Part shown: positions 1-6,589 of the stretch, piece by piece
Layout: each line of letters begins with the position of its first letter
Numbering within the stretch: the first letter of the stretch is position 1
DNA from: JADHZC01 sp964409505
GTDB lineage: Bacteria; Pseudomonadota; Alphaproteobacteria; Rickettsiales; Rickettsiaceae
DNA length: 14,789 bases
Reading direction: 5' to 3'
Assembly: GCA_964409505.1 (NCBI GenBank)
Contig: CAYPDK010000025.1
Span: 1-14,789, forward strand
Position numbers and translations under genes: made by a program
Notes under the pieces: generated by a model
What the model saw: the letters and a program-made list of their open reading frames with translations, nothing else
Database searches by the model: none
What the model was told of the DNA's origin: nothing

Positions 1-399
1 CTGTTTAAGACCTTTATTCACGAGAATCCTGAGGTTTGGACAGAAAAACTAAAAAGCAAACTCTATGAGGCGTGCGCTACTATTGTGCATTTTGAGGATG
101 CATTCATCGAACTTGCGTTTGAGGTAGGGGGGATAGAGAAATTAACTGCAAGACAAGTAAAACAATATATTAGATATATTGCAGACAGAAGATTATCCCA
201 ATTAGGCCTAAAGGAAATATATCTAATAGACAAAAATCCTCTTCCGTGGCTTGACGAGATTCTAAACTCTGCAGAACATGCAAACTTTTTTGAGAACAGA
301 GTCACAGAGTATAGCAAGTCCTCCACTACTGGTTCCTGGGAGGAAGTTTTTAAACAAATTGACGACACTCGAAAAATAGGAACTACTCCATCTGAATAG
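1..399 (+). CDS. nrdB: Ribonucleoside-diphosphate reductase class I beta subunit, C-terminal part
   Basis: Partial gene, open at the left edge; 132 C-terminal residues are visible. NrdB (R2) carries the diiron-tyrosyl radical used by the alpha subunit NrdA to reduce ribonucleotides for DNA synthesis in the cytoplasm. The recognisable part is the late R2 core, VKQYIRYIADRRL then QLGLKEIYL, NPLPWLDE and HANFFENRVTEYSK, ending in the TGSWEEVF tail. In this family the C-terminal tail docks R2 onto R1. The iron ligands and radical tyrosine lie upstream, outside the window, so activity cannot be judged. About 16 residues follow WEEVF, more than I remember for close relatives. An internal GTG at 85 is not the start because the reading frame is open to base 1. 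The gene converges with secG, 46 bp away. Confidence 0.93.
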   Translation: MFKTFIHENPEVWTEKLKSKLYEACATIVHFEDAFIELAFEVGGIEKLTARQVKQYIRYIADRRLSQLGLKEIYLIDKNPLPWLDEILNSAEHANFFENRVTEYSKSSTTGSWEEVFKQIDDTRKIGTTPSE

Positions 400-431
400 T
401 AGGTAAATCAAACTTCACTCCAACCCTACTA
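397..431. terminator. Possible hairpin between converging nrdB and secG
   Basis: TAGTAGG (397-403) and CCTACTA (425-431) can form a 7-bp stem with a 21-nt loop that begins on the nrdB stop codon. There is no T-run after it on either strand, so it is at best a weak bidirectional terminator. It is the only inverted repeat I see in this convergent gap. Confidence 0.22.
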
Positions 432-445
432 CTAAACACGAGCAC

Positions 446-748
446 TTAATTCTTTACCGGTAACTCCAACTCCTTCTCACTAGGCAAAGATTCTATTTGT
501 TTATATATGAGCTTATTTTGTTTAGAGGATAGATTTGCTATTGTCAAAGATAAGACAAAAAATATTATTATGAGCCCTATAGTAGTTTTATGTATAAATT
601 TATAAGCGCTTCTTCCACTCATAAAACTCATATTACTAAACTCACTACCTATCCCTGTTATACTATCACTTGAGCTTCTCTGCAAAAGGATAACCAAAAT
701 TAACAAAAAAGAGGTTATAAATTGAAAAACTAAAAAAAGATTTAACAT
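446..748 (-). CDS. secG: Preprotein translocase subunit SecG
   Basis: SecG is the small non-essential partner of SecY and SecE in the inner-membrane Sec channel and helps SecA-driven export. The 100-residue protein has the two expected hydrophobic helices (about residues 3-22 and 55-73). Between them is the family signature: LLQRS at 21-25, a glycine/serine-rich stretch, then FMSGRSAYKFIHKTT leading into helix 2. The 25-residue charged C-terminal tail is common in SecG. The start ATG has no strong Shine-Dalgarno sequence. The gene stands alone, convergent with nrdB and divergent from the flagellar operon. Identification rests on the topology plus the LLQRS and SGR motifs. Confidence 0.9.
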   Translation of the reverse strand: MLNLFLVFQFITSFLLILVILLQRSSSDSITGIGSEFSNMSFMSGRSAYKFIHKTTIGLIIIFFVLSLTIANLSSKQNKLIYKQIESLPSEKELELPVKN

Positions 749-860
749 ATATTTTTAATTCTAAAATACACACCAAATTATAAAAACTTTGTATAGGTTA
801 ATATTTTACTAAACTAGGATCAATAAAACACAAGAGAATAATATAATATATTATTTTAAT

Positions 861-880
861 ATTCAAACAAATATTTGAAT
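861..880. promoter_or_regulatory. 20-bp palindrome, candidate operator between secG and the flagellar operon
   Basis: ATTCAAA (861-867) and TTTGAAT (874-880) form perfect 7-bp arms around the 6-nt spacer CAAATA. The right arm contains the putative -35 box TTGAAT of the flagellar promoter, the usual position for a repressor site. In such AT-rich DNA a 7-bp inverted repeat can occur by chance, and no regulator gene is in the window. Confidence 0.35.
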
Positions 881-903
881 TTTCTAAGATCTTTTTTTAT
901 ATT
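875..903 (+). promoter_or_regulatory. Putative sigma-70-type promoter of the flgF-flgG-flgA-flgH operon
   Basis: TTGAAT (875-880) is followed, after exactly 17 bp, by TATATT (898-903). This matches the TTGACA/TATAAT consensus at 4 of 6 and 5 of 6 positions. Transcription would start near 910, giving a leader of about 125 nt before the flgF ATG at 1036 that contains a 27-codon ORF. No sigma-54 or sigma-28 type flagellar promoter was seen. Confidence 0.45.
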
Positions 904-934
904 ACACTGTTCTTAGTTGTTTTGGTAGTGGTAT

Positions 935-1018
935 ATGAAGAGGTGTTTTTGGAAAAGATTTATAAAAATTGTATCAGCAGCATTTGTGTTATCAGTATTT
1001 ATTGGATTATTTTTTTAG
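935..1018 (+). CDS. Possible leader peptide, or broken start of a longer protein, upstream of flgF
   Basis: An ATG-initiated 27-codon ORF begins about 25 nt after the predicted transcription start and ends 17 nt before the flgF ATG. Its product would start with a basic segment (MKRCFWKRFIK) followed by a hydrophobic helix (IVSAAFVLSVFIGLFF), the shape of a single-pass inner-membrane anchor. The stop follows a run of seven T. One extra T, or a -1 slip there, would join it in frame to the open frame that runs into flgF. It could be a leader peptide, the remnant of an upstream gene such as fliL (which in some alphaproteobacteria adjoins flgF and begins with a basic segment plus one membrane helix), or chance in T-rich DNA. 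No strong ribosome-binding site is present. Confidence 0.3.
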   Translation: MKRCFWKRFIKIVSAAFVLSVFIGLFF

Positions 1019-1035
1019 GATTTTTTCTTTTGTTC

Positions 1036-1782
1036 ATGGAAAGGGCTCTTGGTAACAATAATGGTTTCTATATGAGTGTATTGGGTCAAATAATGCGCAG
1101 TGTAGAGCTTGAAACTATTGCTAATAACGTCTCCAATCAAAACACTGAAGGTTTTATAGAAGATCAACTCGTATTTACTTACTCTAAAGAGAAAAACACT
1201 TCTAAAGATCCAAATCAACAAAATTATTTTGTCAAAATACATAGTGTTTATAGAGATTTTTCTAAAAGGGAAATTATATCTACAGGAAATCCTTTTGACA
1301 TTGCAATTGAAGGACAAGGTTTTTTTAAGGTTATGACTCAAACTGGAGCAAAATACACTATTTCAGGTAGATTACTTATTAATCAAGAGAATATTTTAGT
1401 AAATAGTTTAGGATATCCTTACTTAAATGCAGATGATGGCATAATAGAAATCCCTGAAGGAAATAACAATCATTTTGAGGTTGCTCAAAATGGAGTTATT
1501 GTTGTAGAAAATGAGGAAATAGGACAAATAGCAGTTTACAATTTTGATAATCAGGAATCACTTATTAAAGAGGGAGATAATCTATTCTCAGCTACAACAG
1601 AGCCAGTTCTTGCAGAAGAATATAAAATTCTACAAGGAGCATTTACTAAATCTAATGTCAATTCATTAAAATCTATGGTGAATATGGTAAATGCTCAGAG
1701 AAAAATAGGCATTGTCAATAGTGTTATTTCAGATATTGCACAAATGGATCACAATTTAATTAGTAAACTATCTAATAAGTAA
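1036..1782 (+). CDS. flgF: Flagellar basal-body proximal rod protein FlgF
   Basis: FlgF is a rod subunit of the flagellar basal body, exported by the flagellar type III apparatus into the periplasm. The 248-residue product has the rod-family N-terminal helix with the ANNVSNQNTEGF motif at 29-40. A hallmark STGNPFDIAIEGQGFF segment opens the central domain. The C-terminal coiled segment SNVNSLKSMVNMVNAQR is also present. The frame stays open upstream to a TTG at 922, but that would add an unusual hydrophobic 38-residue extension. The ATG at 1036 gives MERAL, matching the usual FlgF start. The nearest AGGA (1017-1020) is 15 nt away, so the ribosome-binding site is poor and translation may be coupled to the leader ORF. 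It is the first structural gene of the flgF-flgG-flgA-flgH set. FlgF and FlgG are paralogs; the order and lack of FlgG-specific features support FlgF. Confidence 0.9.
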   Translation: MERALGNNNGFYMSVLGQIMRSVELETIANNVSNQNTEGFIEDQLVFTYSKEKNTSKDPNQQNYFVKIHSVYRDFSKREIISTGNPFDIAIEGQGFFKVMTQTGAKYTISGRLLINQENILVNSLGYPYLNADDGIIEIPEGNNNHFEVAQNGVIVVENEEIGQIAVYNFDNQESLIKEGDNLFSATTEPVLAEEYKILQGAFTKSNVNSLKSMVNMVNAQRKIGIVNSVISDIAQMDHNLISKLSNK

Positions 1783-1807
1783 TTTTAATTTAAAAAGGTT
1801 ATTATAA

Positions 1808-2605
1808 ATGTCTTTCGGAATACTTAATATAGCAGCTACTGGATGTGATACACAATTTCTTCAAATGCAGGTTATAGCGAATAATATATCTAATATTAAT
1901 ACTAATGGATATAAATCTGCTGATATAAGAACTTCAGATCTATTTTATAAAACTCTAAAACAATCAGGCATTCAAGAAAATGCTGATTTATTACCAAGAC
2001 CAAGTGGTATTCATATTGGTTTAGGAAGTAGAGTTAATTCTACTACAAGAAACTGGTCTCAAGGAGAGCTTATAAATACTAATGCTAAATTGGACGTAGC
2101 TATTTTAAAAACAGGTTTTTTTGCTATTAATTTACCCAATGGGCAAAGAGGTTATACAAGAAGCGGATCATTCAGGCGTGATGGAGAAACTGGTAATATT
2201 GTGGATTTTGCTGGTAGGGAATTATCATCAGATATTACCATTCCTCAAGAAATAGATTTAGCTAGTCTAACAATTAGTAGGGATGGAACTGTTTATGGAA
2301 AACAATCAGGAGGTAATAATGAACCAGTAGAGTTAGGCAGAATAGAAATATTTACTTTTAATAATTTAGATGGGCTTGACCCTGTAGGAGATAATACTTA
2401 CCTCGCAACAGAGGCTTCAGGAGATGAAATACAAATAGAGCAAGCATCTGTTCAAGTTCAACAAGGCTGGACAGAAAAATCTAATGTAAATTTAATGCAA
2501 GAAATAATTAATTTAATTCAAGCTCATAGGTCGTACGAGGCTATTACAAGGGTTATTAAAATAGCAGATGAAGTTAGTAAAGAAACAATTAATATTAAGT
2601 CTTAA
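1808..2605 (+). CDS. flgG: Flagellar basal-body distal rod protein FlgG
   Basis: FlgG polymers form the distal rod that crosses the periplasm through the P and L rings. The 265-residue length is normal (about 260). The order is: N-terminal rod helix with IANNISNINTNGYK (23-36), the FlgG-type DLFYKTLKQSG segment (44-54), a central domain with GELINTNAKLDVAI then GFFAINLPNGQRGYTRSGSF (103-122), and a C-terminal helix (about 223-258) with SNVNLMQEIINLIQAHRSYE. All conserved blocks are intact. The start ATG follows an AAGG sequence at a reasonable distance. The gene starts 25 nt after flgF and is followed by flgA after 2 nt, so the genes are surely cotranscribed. Confidence 0.96.
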   Translation: MSFGILNIAATGCDTQFLQMQVIANNISNINTNGYKSADIRTSDLFYKTLKQSGIQENADLLPRPSGIHIGLGSRVNSTTRNWSQGELINTNAKLDVAILKTGFFAINLPNGQRGYTRSGSFRRDGETGNIVDFAGRELSSDITIPQEIDLASLTISRDGTVYGKQSGGNNEPVELGRIEIFTFNNLDGLDPVGDNTYLATEASGDEIQIEQASVQVQQGWTEKSNVNLMQEIINLIQAHRSYEAITRVIKIADEVSKETINIKS

Positions 2606-2607
2606 AT

Positions 2608-3309
2608 ATGATTTTAGGTACTTTCGTTTTCATATGTTTATTTATCAAGAATATTTTCGCAATGGATCTATATACTGAGAATAATTCAGAGCGTACACAT
2701 ATAGAAAACAACATCAAGAAGTTAATATCGGAAAAACTTCCATATTTAGTCAAAAATATGAAGTTAATATATGAACCTCATTTTAAGGTAAAGGAATTTT
2801 ATCATAACAAAGCTCATCAAATAGAGGATATTTTGTTAGAGAATTTTAATTCTAATACTAGAAGTTTAAGTGTTTTGTTTTGGTTTAAAAATGGCAATAG
2901 TGAGTCCCTAAATCTTTCCTATGACGGAGCTGTTAATATATGCACTAGCAGTAGATATATAAAAAAAGGCAGCAAAATCTCTGAGAACGATATAGCATTT
3001 GGAAATGTAAAAATTTCACGCATTGAAGATTATATTCTTTCTAAGGATATGATTTTAGGAAGTTATATCTCTAGAAATATTCCTGCAAGGCGAGCTTTCA
3101 GAGTTTCAGACTTAATGATGTATTACGATATAAATCAAGACGATATGATAGCCCTTATCTATAGGAGTAATTTAATAGAGCTTAAAACTATTGGTACAGC
3201 TTTGTCTAAAGGTAGTATAGGACAAATGATAAGAGCTAAAAATAATGACTCTGGTGCAATTGTAATTGGCAGAGTCACTGCAGAGAAAACTCTTCTTATT
3301 CAGGAGTAG
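2608..3309 (+). CDS. flgA: Flagellar P-ring assembly chaperone FlgA
   Basis: FlgA is a periplasmic chaperone that helps FlgI assemble into the P ring around the rod. The 233-residue protein begins with a short hydrophobic export signal, about residues 1-18 ending ...IFA. After a poorly conserved N-terminal half comes the family's C-terminal module (about 107-232). This contains the SAF-like segment with IKKGSKISENDI, ILGSYISRNIPARRAF, then KGSIGQMIRAKN and a final GRVTAEKTLLI. The start ATG lies 2 nt after the flgG stop. Sequence is diverged except in the C-terminal part, which is normal for FlgA. Position between flgG and flgH is the usual alphaproteobacterial arrangement and strengthens the call. 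flgI, its client, is not in the window. Confidence 0.9.
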   Translation: MILGTFVFICLFIKNIFAMDLYTENNSERTHIENNIKKLISEKLPYLVKNMKLIYEPHFKVKEFYHNKAHQIEDILLENFNSNTRSLSVLFWFKNGNSESLNLSYDGAVNICTSSRYIKKGSKISENDIAFGNVKISRIEDYILSKDMILGSYISRNIPARRAFRVSDLMMYYDINQDDMIALIYRSNLIELKTIGTALSKGSIGQMIRAKNNDSGAIVIGRVTAEKTLLIQE

Positions 3310-3332
3310 TTTTAAGTAAGGGCAATTGGTTT

Positions 3333-4067
3333 ATGATAAGACTGAGTTTACTTTTTTTTTCATTCTGTATTTTAACTTCTTGCACAGATACTATAGATAA
3401 ACTTAAGAGAATTGATAAGGCACCTGACTTATCTATGGTTAATTTTTATCAACCAGATGTAGAGGTAGAAGATACAAAATGGTATAAAGAAAATAGAATC
3501 AAAACTACTAATTCACTTTGGTATAACAATAATTCTAGCAATTTTTTTAAAGATACTAGAACGTGGCACGTTGGTGACTTAATTAGAATAGTTGTTAAGA
3601 TAGATGACAGTGCAGACCTTAACAACTCTACTGAAGCCCTTAAAAAAAAGAACAGAAAATTAGGAATTCCTAGTTTTTTAGGTCTGGAAAAAATTCTTGT
3701 CGAAAAGACTAATAATAAATTAGATCCTAAAAATCTAATTAGTACAAATTCAGATTATAGTTATAAAGGAGAAGGAGAAATATCAAGAGCAGAAGACATT
3801 AAAACAGAAATTACTGCCACCGTTATAAAAATTTTGTCTAATGGTAATTTGTTAGTAAGTGGTCATCAAGAAGTCCGTGTTAATTATGAGCTTAGACAAA
3901 TTAAAATTAGCGGTATTATACGTACAAAGGACATTACTAGCAATAATACTATCAACGCAAACCAGATAGCAGAGGCTAGAATTTCCTATGGAGGCAAAGG
4001 AATTGTTAGTGATGTACAGCAACCAAATTTTGGTAGCCAGTTACTTAATATCATTTCTCCGTTTTAA
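3333..4067 (+). CDS. flgH: Flagellar L-ring lipoprotein FlgH
   Basis: FlgH is an outer-membrane lipoprotein that forms the L ring, the bushing through which the rod passes. The first 17 residues form a lipoprotein signal with lipobox LTSC, lipidation expected on Cys17. Family blocks are clear: HVGDLIRIVVKIDDSADLNN, then a long C-terminal region with ITATVIKILSNGNLLVSGHQEV and SGIIRTKDI, and the ending AEARISYGGKGIVSDVQQP followed by FGSQLLNIISPF. Length 244 aa is typical. An AAGGG about 11 nt before the ATG can serve as ribosome-binding site. It is the last recognisable gene of the flagellar operon. FlgH implies an outer membrane with an L ring, so a Gram-negative-type flagellum. Confidence 0.96.
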   Translation: MIRLSLLFFSFCILTSCTDTIDKLKRIDKAPDLSMVNFYQPDVEVEDTKWYKENRIKTTNSLWYNNNSSNFFKDTRTWHVGDLIRIVVKIDDSADLNNSTEALKKKNRKLGIPSFLGLEKILVEKTNNKLDPKNLISTNSDYSYKGEGEISRAEDIKTEITATVIKILSNGNLLVSGHQEVRVNYELRQIKISGIIRTKDITSNNTINANQIAEARISYGGKGIVSDVQQPNFGSQLLNIISPF

Positions 4068-4084
4068 TCCATACTCAATTAGTC

Positions 4085-4192
4085 ATGTACAAACTCCTCA
4101 ATCAAAGAAAATACAATAAAGACTTTAGTGCAAATATAGCAATACTCACATTAATGTCTGTACTAGTCATGTTGCTTTATAAATCAGATTGA
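4085..4192 (+). CDS. Possible 35-aa single-helix membrane peptide after flgH
   Basis: A 35-codon ORF begins 17 nt after the flgH stop. The predicted peptide starts MYKLLNQRKYNKDF, a basic soluble head, followed by one hydrophobic helix ANIAILTLMSVLVMLLY and a short KSD tail. This is the layout of a small inner-membrane protein. No clear Shine-Dalgarno sequence precedes it and I recognise no family. Its position suggests the last gene of the flagellar operon, but a chance ORF cannot be excluded. Confidence 0.35.
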   Translation: MYKLLNQRKYNKDFSANIAILTLMSVLVMLLYKSD

Positions 4193-4238
4193 ATTGTTGA
4201 TTAGCGCTAGAAACTTAAGAGAATTTATAGAAATGTTC

Positions 4239-4269
4239 TTCCTTGATAATAAGGAATCTGCATATTTTT
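4239..4269 (+). terminator. Possible weak terminator of the flagellar operon
   Basis: TTCCTT (4239-4244) and AAGGAA (4251-4256) form a perfect 6-bp stem around GATAAT. A T5 run follows at 4265-4269, 8 nt after the stem. The stem is short and AT-rich and the gap to the T-run is large. The rest of 4193-4371 shows only very short open frames that I do not support. Confidence 0.27.
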
Positions 4270-4371
4270 AGTGCTTGGGGAGCTTTAATATGGATTAGAT
4301 GTATTTTTGTTTGGCTTTAGGATTTGAATGCTTTATGTTATATTATATTAGATGATTATAGTTTTTATACT

Positions 4372-4395
4372 CATTTGTTAATACATTTGTTAATA
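4372..4395. repeat. Tandem duplication of a 12-bp unit upstream of tRNA-Leu
   Basis: CATTTGTTAATA occurs twice, perfectly and back to back (4372-4383 and 4384-4395), ending 19 nt before the mature tRNA. Each copy carries a TTGTTA that resembles a -35 box, but no -10 at standard spacing could be assigned. It may be part of the tRNA promoter or a slippage duplication. Confidence 0.8.
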
Positions 4396-4414
4396 AAACA
4401 TCTATATGGAACTT

Positions 4415-4496
4415 ACAGTCGTGGCGGAAATGGTAGACGCGCAGCATTGAGGGTGCTGTTCTTTATAGAGTGGAAGTTCAAGTCTTCTCGGCTGTA
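4415..4496 (+). tRNA. tRNA-Leu (anticodon GAG)
   Basis: An 82-nt class II tRNA. The acceptor stem ACAGTCG/CGGCTGT pairs fully, with one G-U. The D arm contains AAATGGTAGA. The anticodon stem CAGCA/TGCTG encloses the loop TTGAGGG, giving anticodon GAG at 4449-4451, which reads CUU/CUC leucine codons. A 13-nt variable arm, expected for leucine, is followed by the T arm GGAAG-TTCAAGT-CTTCT. The discriminator base is A, as in tRNA-Leu. The next bases are TTA, so CCA is not encoded and must be added by nucleotidyltransferase. The first pair is A1-U72 instead of the usual G1-C72. Short open reading frames over this stretch are not genes. Confidence 0.93.
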
Positions 4497-4525
4497 TTAC
4501 GTTGTCTTACGTATATGCTCTAAAC

Positions 4526-4554
4526 TTGGTAGTTTTATTTTTGTAATTTAAAAA
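4526..4554 (+). promoter_or_regulatory. Putative promoter of mgtE
   Basis: TTGGTA (4526-4531), a 17-bp spacer, then TAAAAT (4549-4554), which matches the -10 consensus at 5 of 6 positions. Transcription would start near 4561, leaving about 30 nt before the mgtE ATG. That is too short for a Mg2+ riboswitch, and none is visible. Read-through from the tRNA is also possible. Confidence 0.33.
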
Positions 4555-4591
4555 TTATAACGAGATAAATGGAATATTGGGAATATTAAAA

Positions 4592-5953
4592 ATGACTCTC
4601 TCTCACTGGACTCAAGGTCTTATTGATAAGAATTATGAAGAGATAATTTTCTTAATTCATGATAATAAAATAGATCTTGCTGTTGAATCCTTAAAGAAAA
4701 TGCACTATGCAGACCTTGCAGATATTCTTGATAATATGGATAGCAAGTTATATAGTCTTATTCTTCCAAGTCTTGTAGGTAACCTTCATCCTGAGACTTT
4801 GTCTTGCGTCAATAACAGTAAAAAACAATCTATCGTTGATAATTTAGGAATAGAAGAGGCATCTAAATTGATCAATGAACTAGATCTTGAAGATTCAATT
4901 GAGATTATAGAAAACTTAAACAGTGATACACGTAGTCTCATACTAGATAATATATTAGTTGAGAATAAACAAAAAATTTTGGAAGGTTTTAATTATCCAG
5001 AAGATTCTGTAGGACGATATATAGAAAAAAAATTTGTTGTTCTTAAAGAAACATGGACTGTAGAACAAGCGATTGATCACATTAAGTCTTTGCAAGTAGA
5101 TATGGATATGTTGTATATTGCTGTTGTTGTTAATAATAAATATCAGCCCGTTGGGACTATTAATGTTGGTATTTTGATTTTATATGATAAAGCACAGAAA
5201 TTGGTAACACTAATTAGCCCCCTATTACAGTCTGTAGATAGCATCACAAATATGGAACATGTTATTTTTTTATTCAAACAATATTCTCTCAACCTTCTCC
5301 CTGTCATTAATAAATCTGGTAAATTAATTGGTGTCATTTCTATTCATAATATTGTGCATCTCGTAGAAGAATATACAGAGAGTAAGTTTATGCATATAGG
5401 AGGTGTTAGAGATTTTAATGTTTTTGCTAACATATATTCTTCTATTAAGCAGAGATTTCCTTGGTTATTTGTTAATTTGATTTCAGCATATGTTACTACC
5501 TTAATAATAAGTCAGTTTACTTATTCCATATCAAAGCAGGTAGTGCTCGCGATTATTATGCCTATTGTTGCATCTATGGGAGGAAATGTTGGATCTCAAG
5601 CAATGACTATCCACATAAGGGCACTTAGTAATAGAGAACTTGTAAATATTAACATGGGTCGTAGCCTCGCAAAAGAGATGATTATATGTATAATTAATGG
5701 TATTTTCTTAGCCTTTATTGGAGCTACAGTGATATTTTTATTTATAGATAATAACTTTCGATTAAGTAGTATTTTTTTTTTTGCTGTAATAATAAATTTT
5801 ATCTTTGCTGGATTGTTGGGAACTGGAATTCCTATGATATTAAATCGCCTTTCTATAGATCCTGCCGCTGCTTCTGGCGTTATTGTTACTGGTCTTACTG
5901 ATGCATTTGGCTTCTTTAGTTTTTTGTCTCTTGCTTATATTTTTTTAGTGTAG
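4592..5953 (+). CDS. mgtE: Magnesium transporter MgtE
   Basis: MgtE is a dimeric inner-membrane Mg2+ channel gated by its own cytoplasmic domains. The 453-residue length matches the family (about 450). Order: an N-terminal superhelical domain (about 1-135), two CBS domains (about 138-265; the second has LLPVINKSGKLIGVISIHNI), a connecting helix, and five membrane helices from about residue 290 to the end. Signature segments are PIVASMGGNVGSQ (about 324-336) and GLTDAFGFF (about 434-442), whose Asp corresponds to the pore Mg2+-binding aspartate of Thermus MgtE. I chose the ATG at 4592, preceded by TTGGGAA at about 8 nt. A TTG at 4577 would add five residues. The gene stands alone between tRNA-Leu and a degraded region. 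Confidence 0.95.
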   Translation: MTLSHWTQGLIDKNYEEIIFLIHDNKIDLAVESLKKMHYADLADILDNMDSKLYSLILPSLVGNLHPETLSCVNNSKKQSIVDNLGIEEASKLINELDLEDSIEIIENLNSDTRSLILDNILVENKQKILEGFNYPEDSVGRYIEKKFVVLKETWTVEQAIDHIKSLQVDMDMLYIAVVVNNKYQPVGTINVGILILYDKAQKLVTLISPLLQSVDSITNMEHVIFLFKQYSLNLLPVINKSGKLIGVISIHNIVHLVEEYTESKFMHIGGVRDFNVFANIYSSIKQRFPWLFVNLISAYVTTLIISQFTYSISKQVVLAIIMPIVASMGGNVGSQAMTIHIRALSNRELVNINMGRSLAKEMIICIINGIFLAFIGATVIFLFIDNNFRLSSIFFFAVIINFIFAGLLGTGIPMILNRLSIDPAAASGVIVTGLTDAFGFFSFLSLAYIFLV

Positions 5954-6087
5954 TTAGAAAATTTATAAGCTTGATCATTTAAGATTGATAACTACTCTCT
6001 ACCCTAAAGTTAAGAGCTTATAGTATCACAAACAGCTCTCTTTTAAGAGCCAATTTCAGCTAACAAAAAACAGTCCTTCTACCTGTA

Positions 6088-6583
6088 TCATTGCTTCTTT
6101 TTAGAGCCATACACTACTGCATTGATATCTCTATCATAGGCAGTATTACATTTCTCACCTATCCATTTCTATCTTTTAAACTTAGCTTTTCATTCTTAGT
6201 TTGACATACAAAACATGTCCTGAACCCAAACAAAAATTATCTACCCCCAATATCTTTCTTCTCTTCCTGCACCACTTGCCTTGAATGTAAGTTTATCTAC
6301 AAAACTAGACCATACCATACATCTCCTATATATTTTCTGTTTTTTCATCATATTTTTGACTTTTTCTATCACAGCATAATTTTCTTCTTTTGTTTTCTTA
6401 GATAACTTATATTGAAAATCATTTCTTGCATTGAAGATTTTCACGATATTTTACTACTAAAATTCCTGCCTCTTCTATTCTTACTTTCCCTGAAACTTAT
6501 TGATATCTATACCTATTCCTTATAAATTTTTCTGGCACAAATCTCCTCGTTTCTTCTTTTATTACTTATTCTATTTCAAACAT
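6088..6583 (-). pseudogene. tnpB: Degraded IS200/IS605-type TnpB (RNA-guided nuclease) remnant
   Basis: No intact reading frame exists here, but reading across several frames on the minus strand gives successive TnpB blocks in correct order. First KEETRRFVPEK, then GIGIDI (RuvC-I, Asp codon 6505-6507), then KNRRGR and VVKYRE. The longest open piece (6241-6444) has NARNDFQYKLSKK, a RuvC-II-like AVIEKVKNM and WSSFVDKLTFKA. Then GVDNF, zinc-knuckle CFVC (6204-6215) and LSLKDR. Last come W-x-G-EKC, with the first Cys of the second knuckle replaced by Gly, and AYDRDINA (RuvC-III, Asp at 6127-6129), ending at a TGA (6088-6090). At least five frame changes, internal stops and an apparent deletion of some 40 codons after RuvC-I make it certainly inactive. 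The N-terminal third is missing. No TnpA transposase is recognisable. Bases 5954-6087 and 6599-6715 hold nothing I can assign. Confidence 0.83.
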
Positions 6584-6589
6584 TTATAT

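Noticed and set aside
922..1035. TTG start giving FlgF a 38-residue hydrophobic N-terminal extension
   Set aside because: FlgF normally starts with a MEnAL-like sequence, matched by the ATG at 1036. The hydrophobicity follows from T-rich leader DNA.
4198..4320. Short open frames (22-24 codons) with hydrophobic residues between flgH and tRNA-Leu
   Set aside because: Non-ATG starts, no ribosome-binding site, several overlapping frames; consistent with chance in AT-rich DNA.
4324..4551. 75-codon open frame on the plus strand
   Set aside because: It runs straight through the tRNA-Leu gene and has no recognisable protein features.
6241..6444. 67-aa protein as a real gene
   Set aside because: Its sequence is an internal TnpB fragment; flanking TnpB blocks continue in other frames on both sides, so it is part of a pseudogene.
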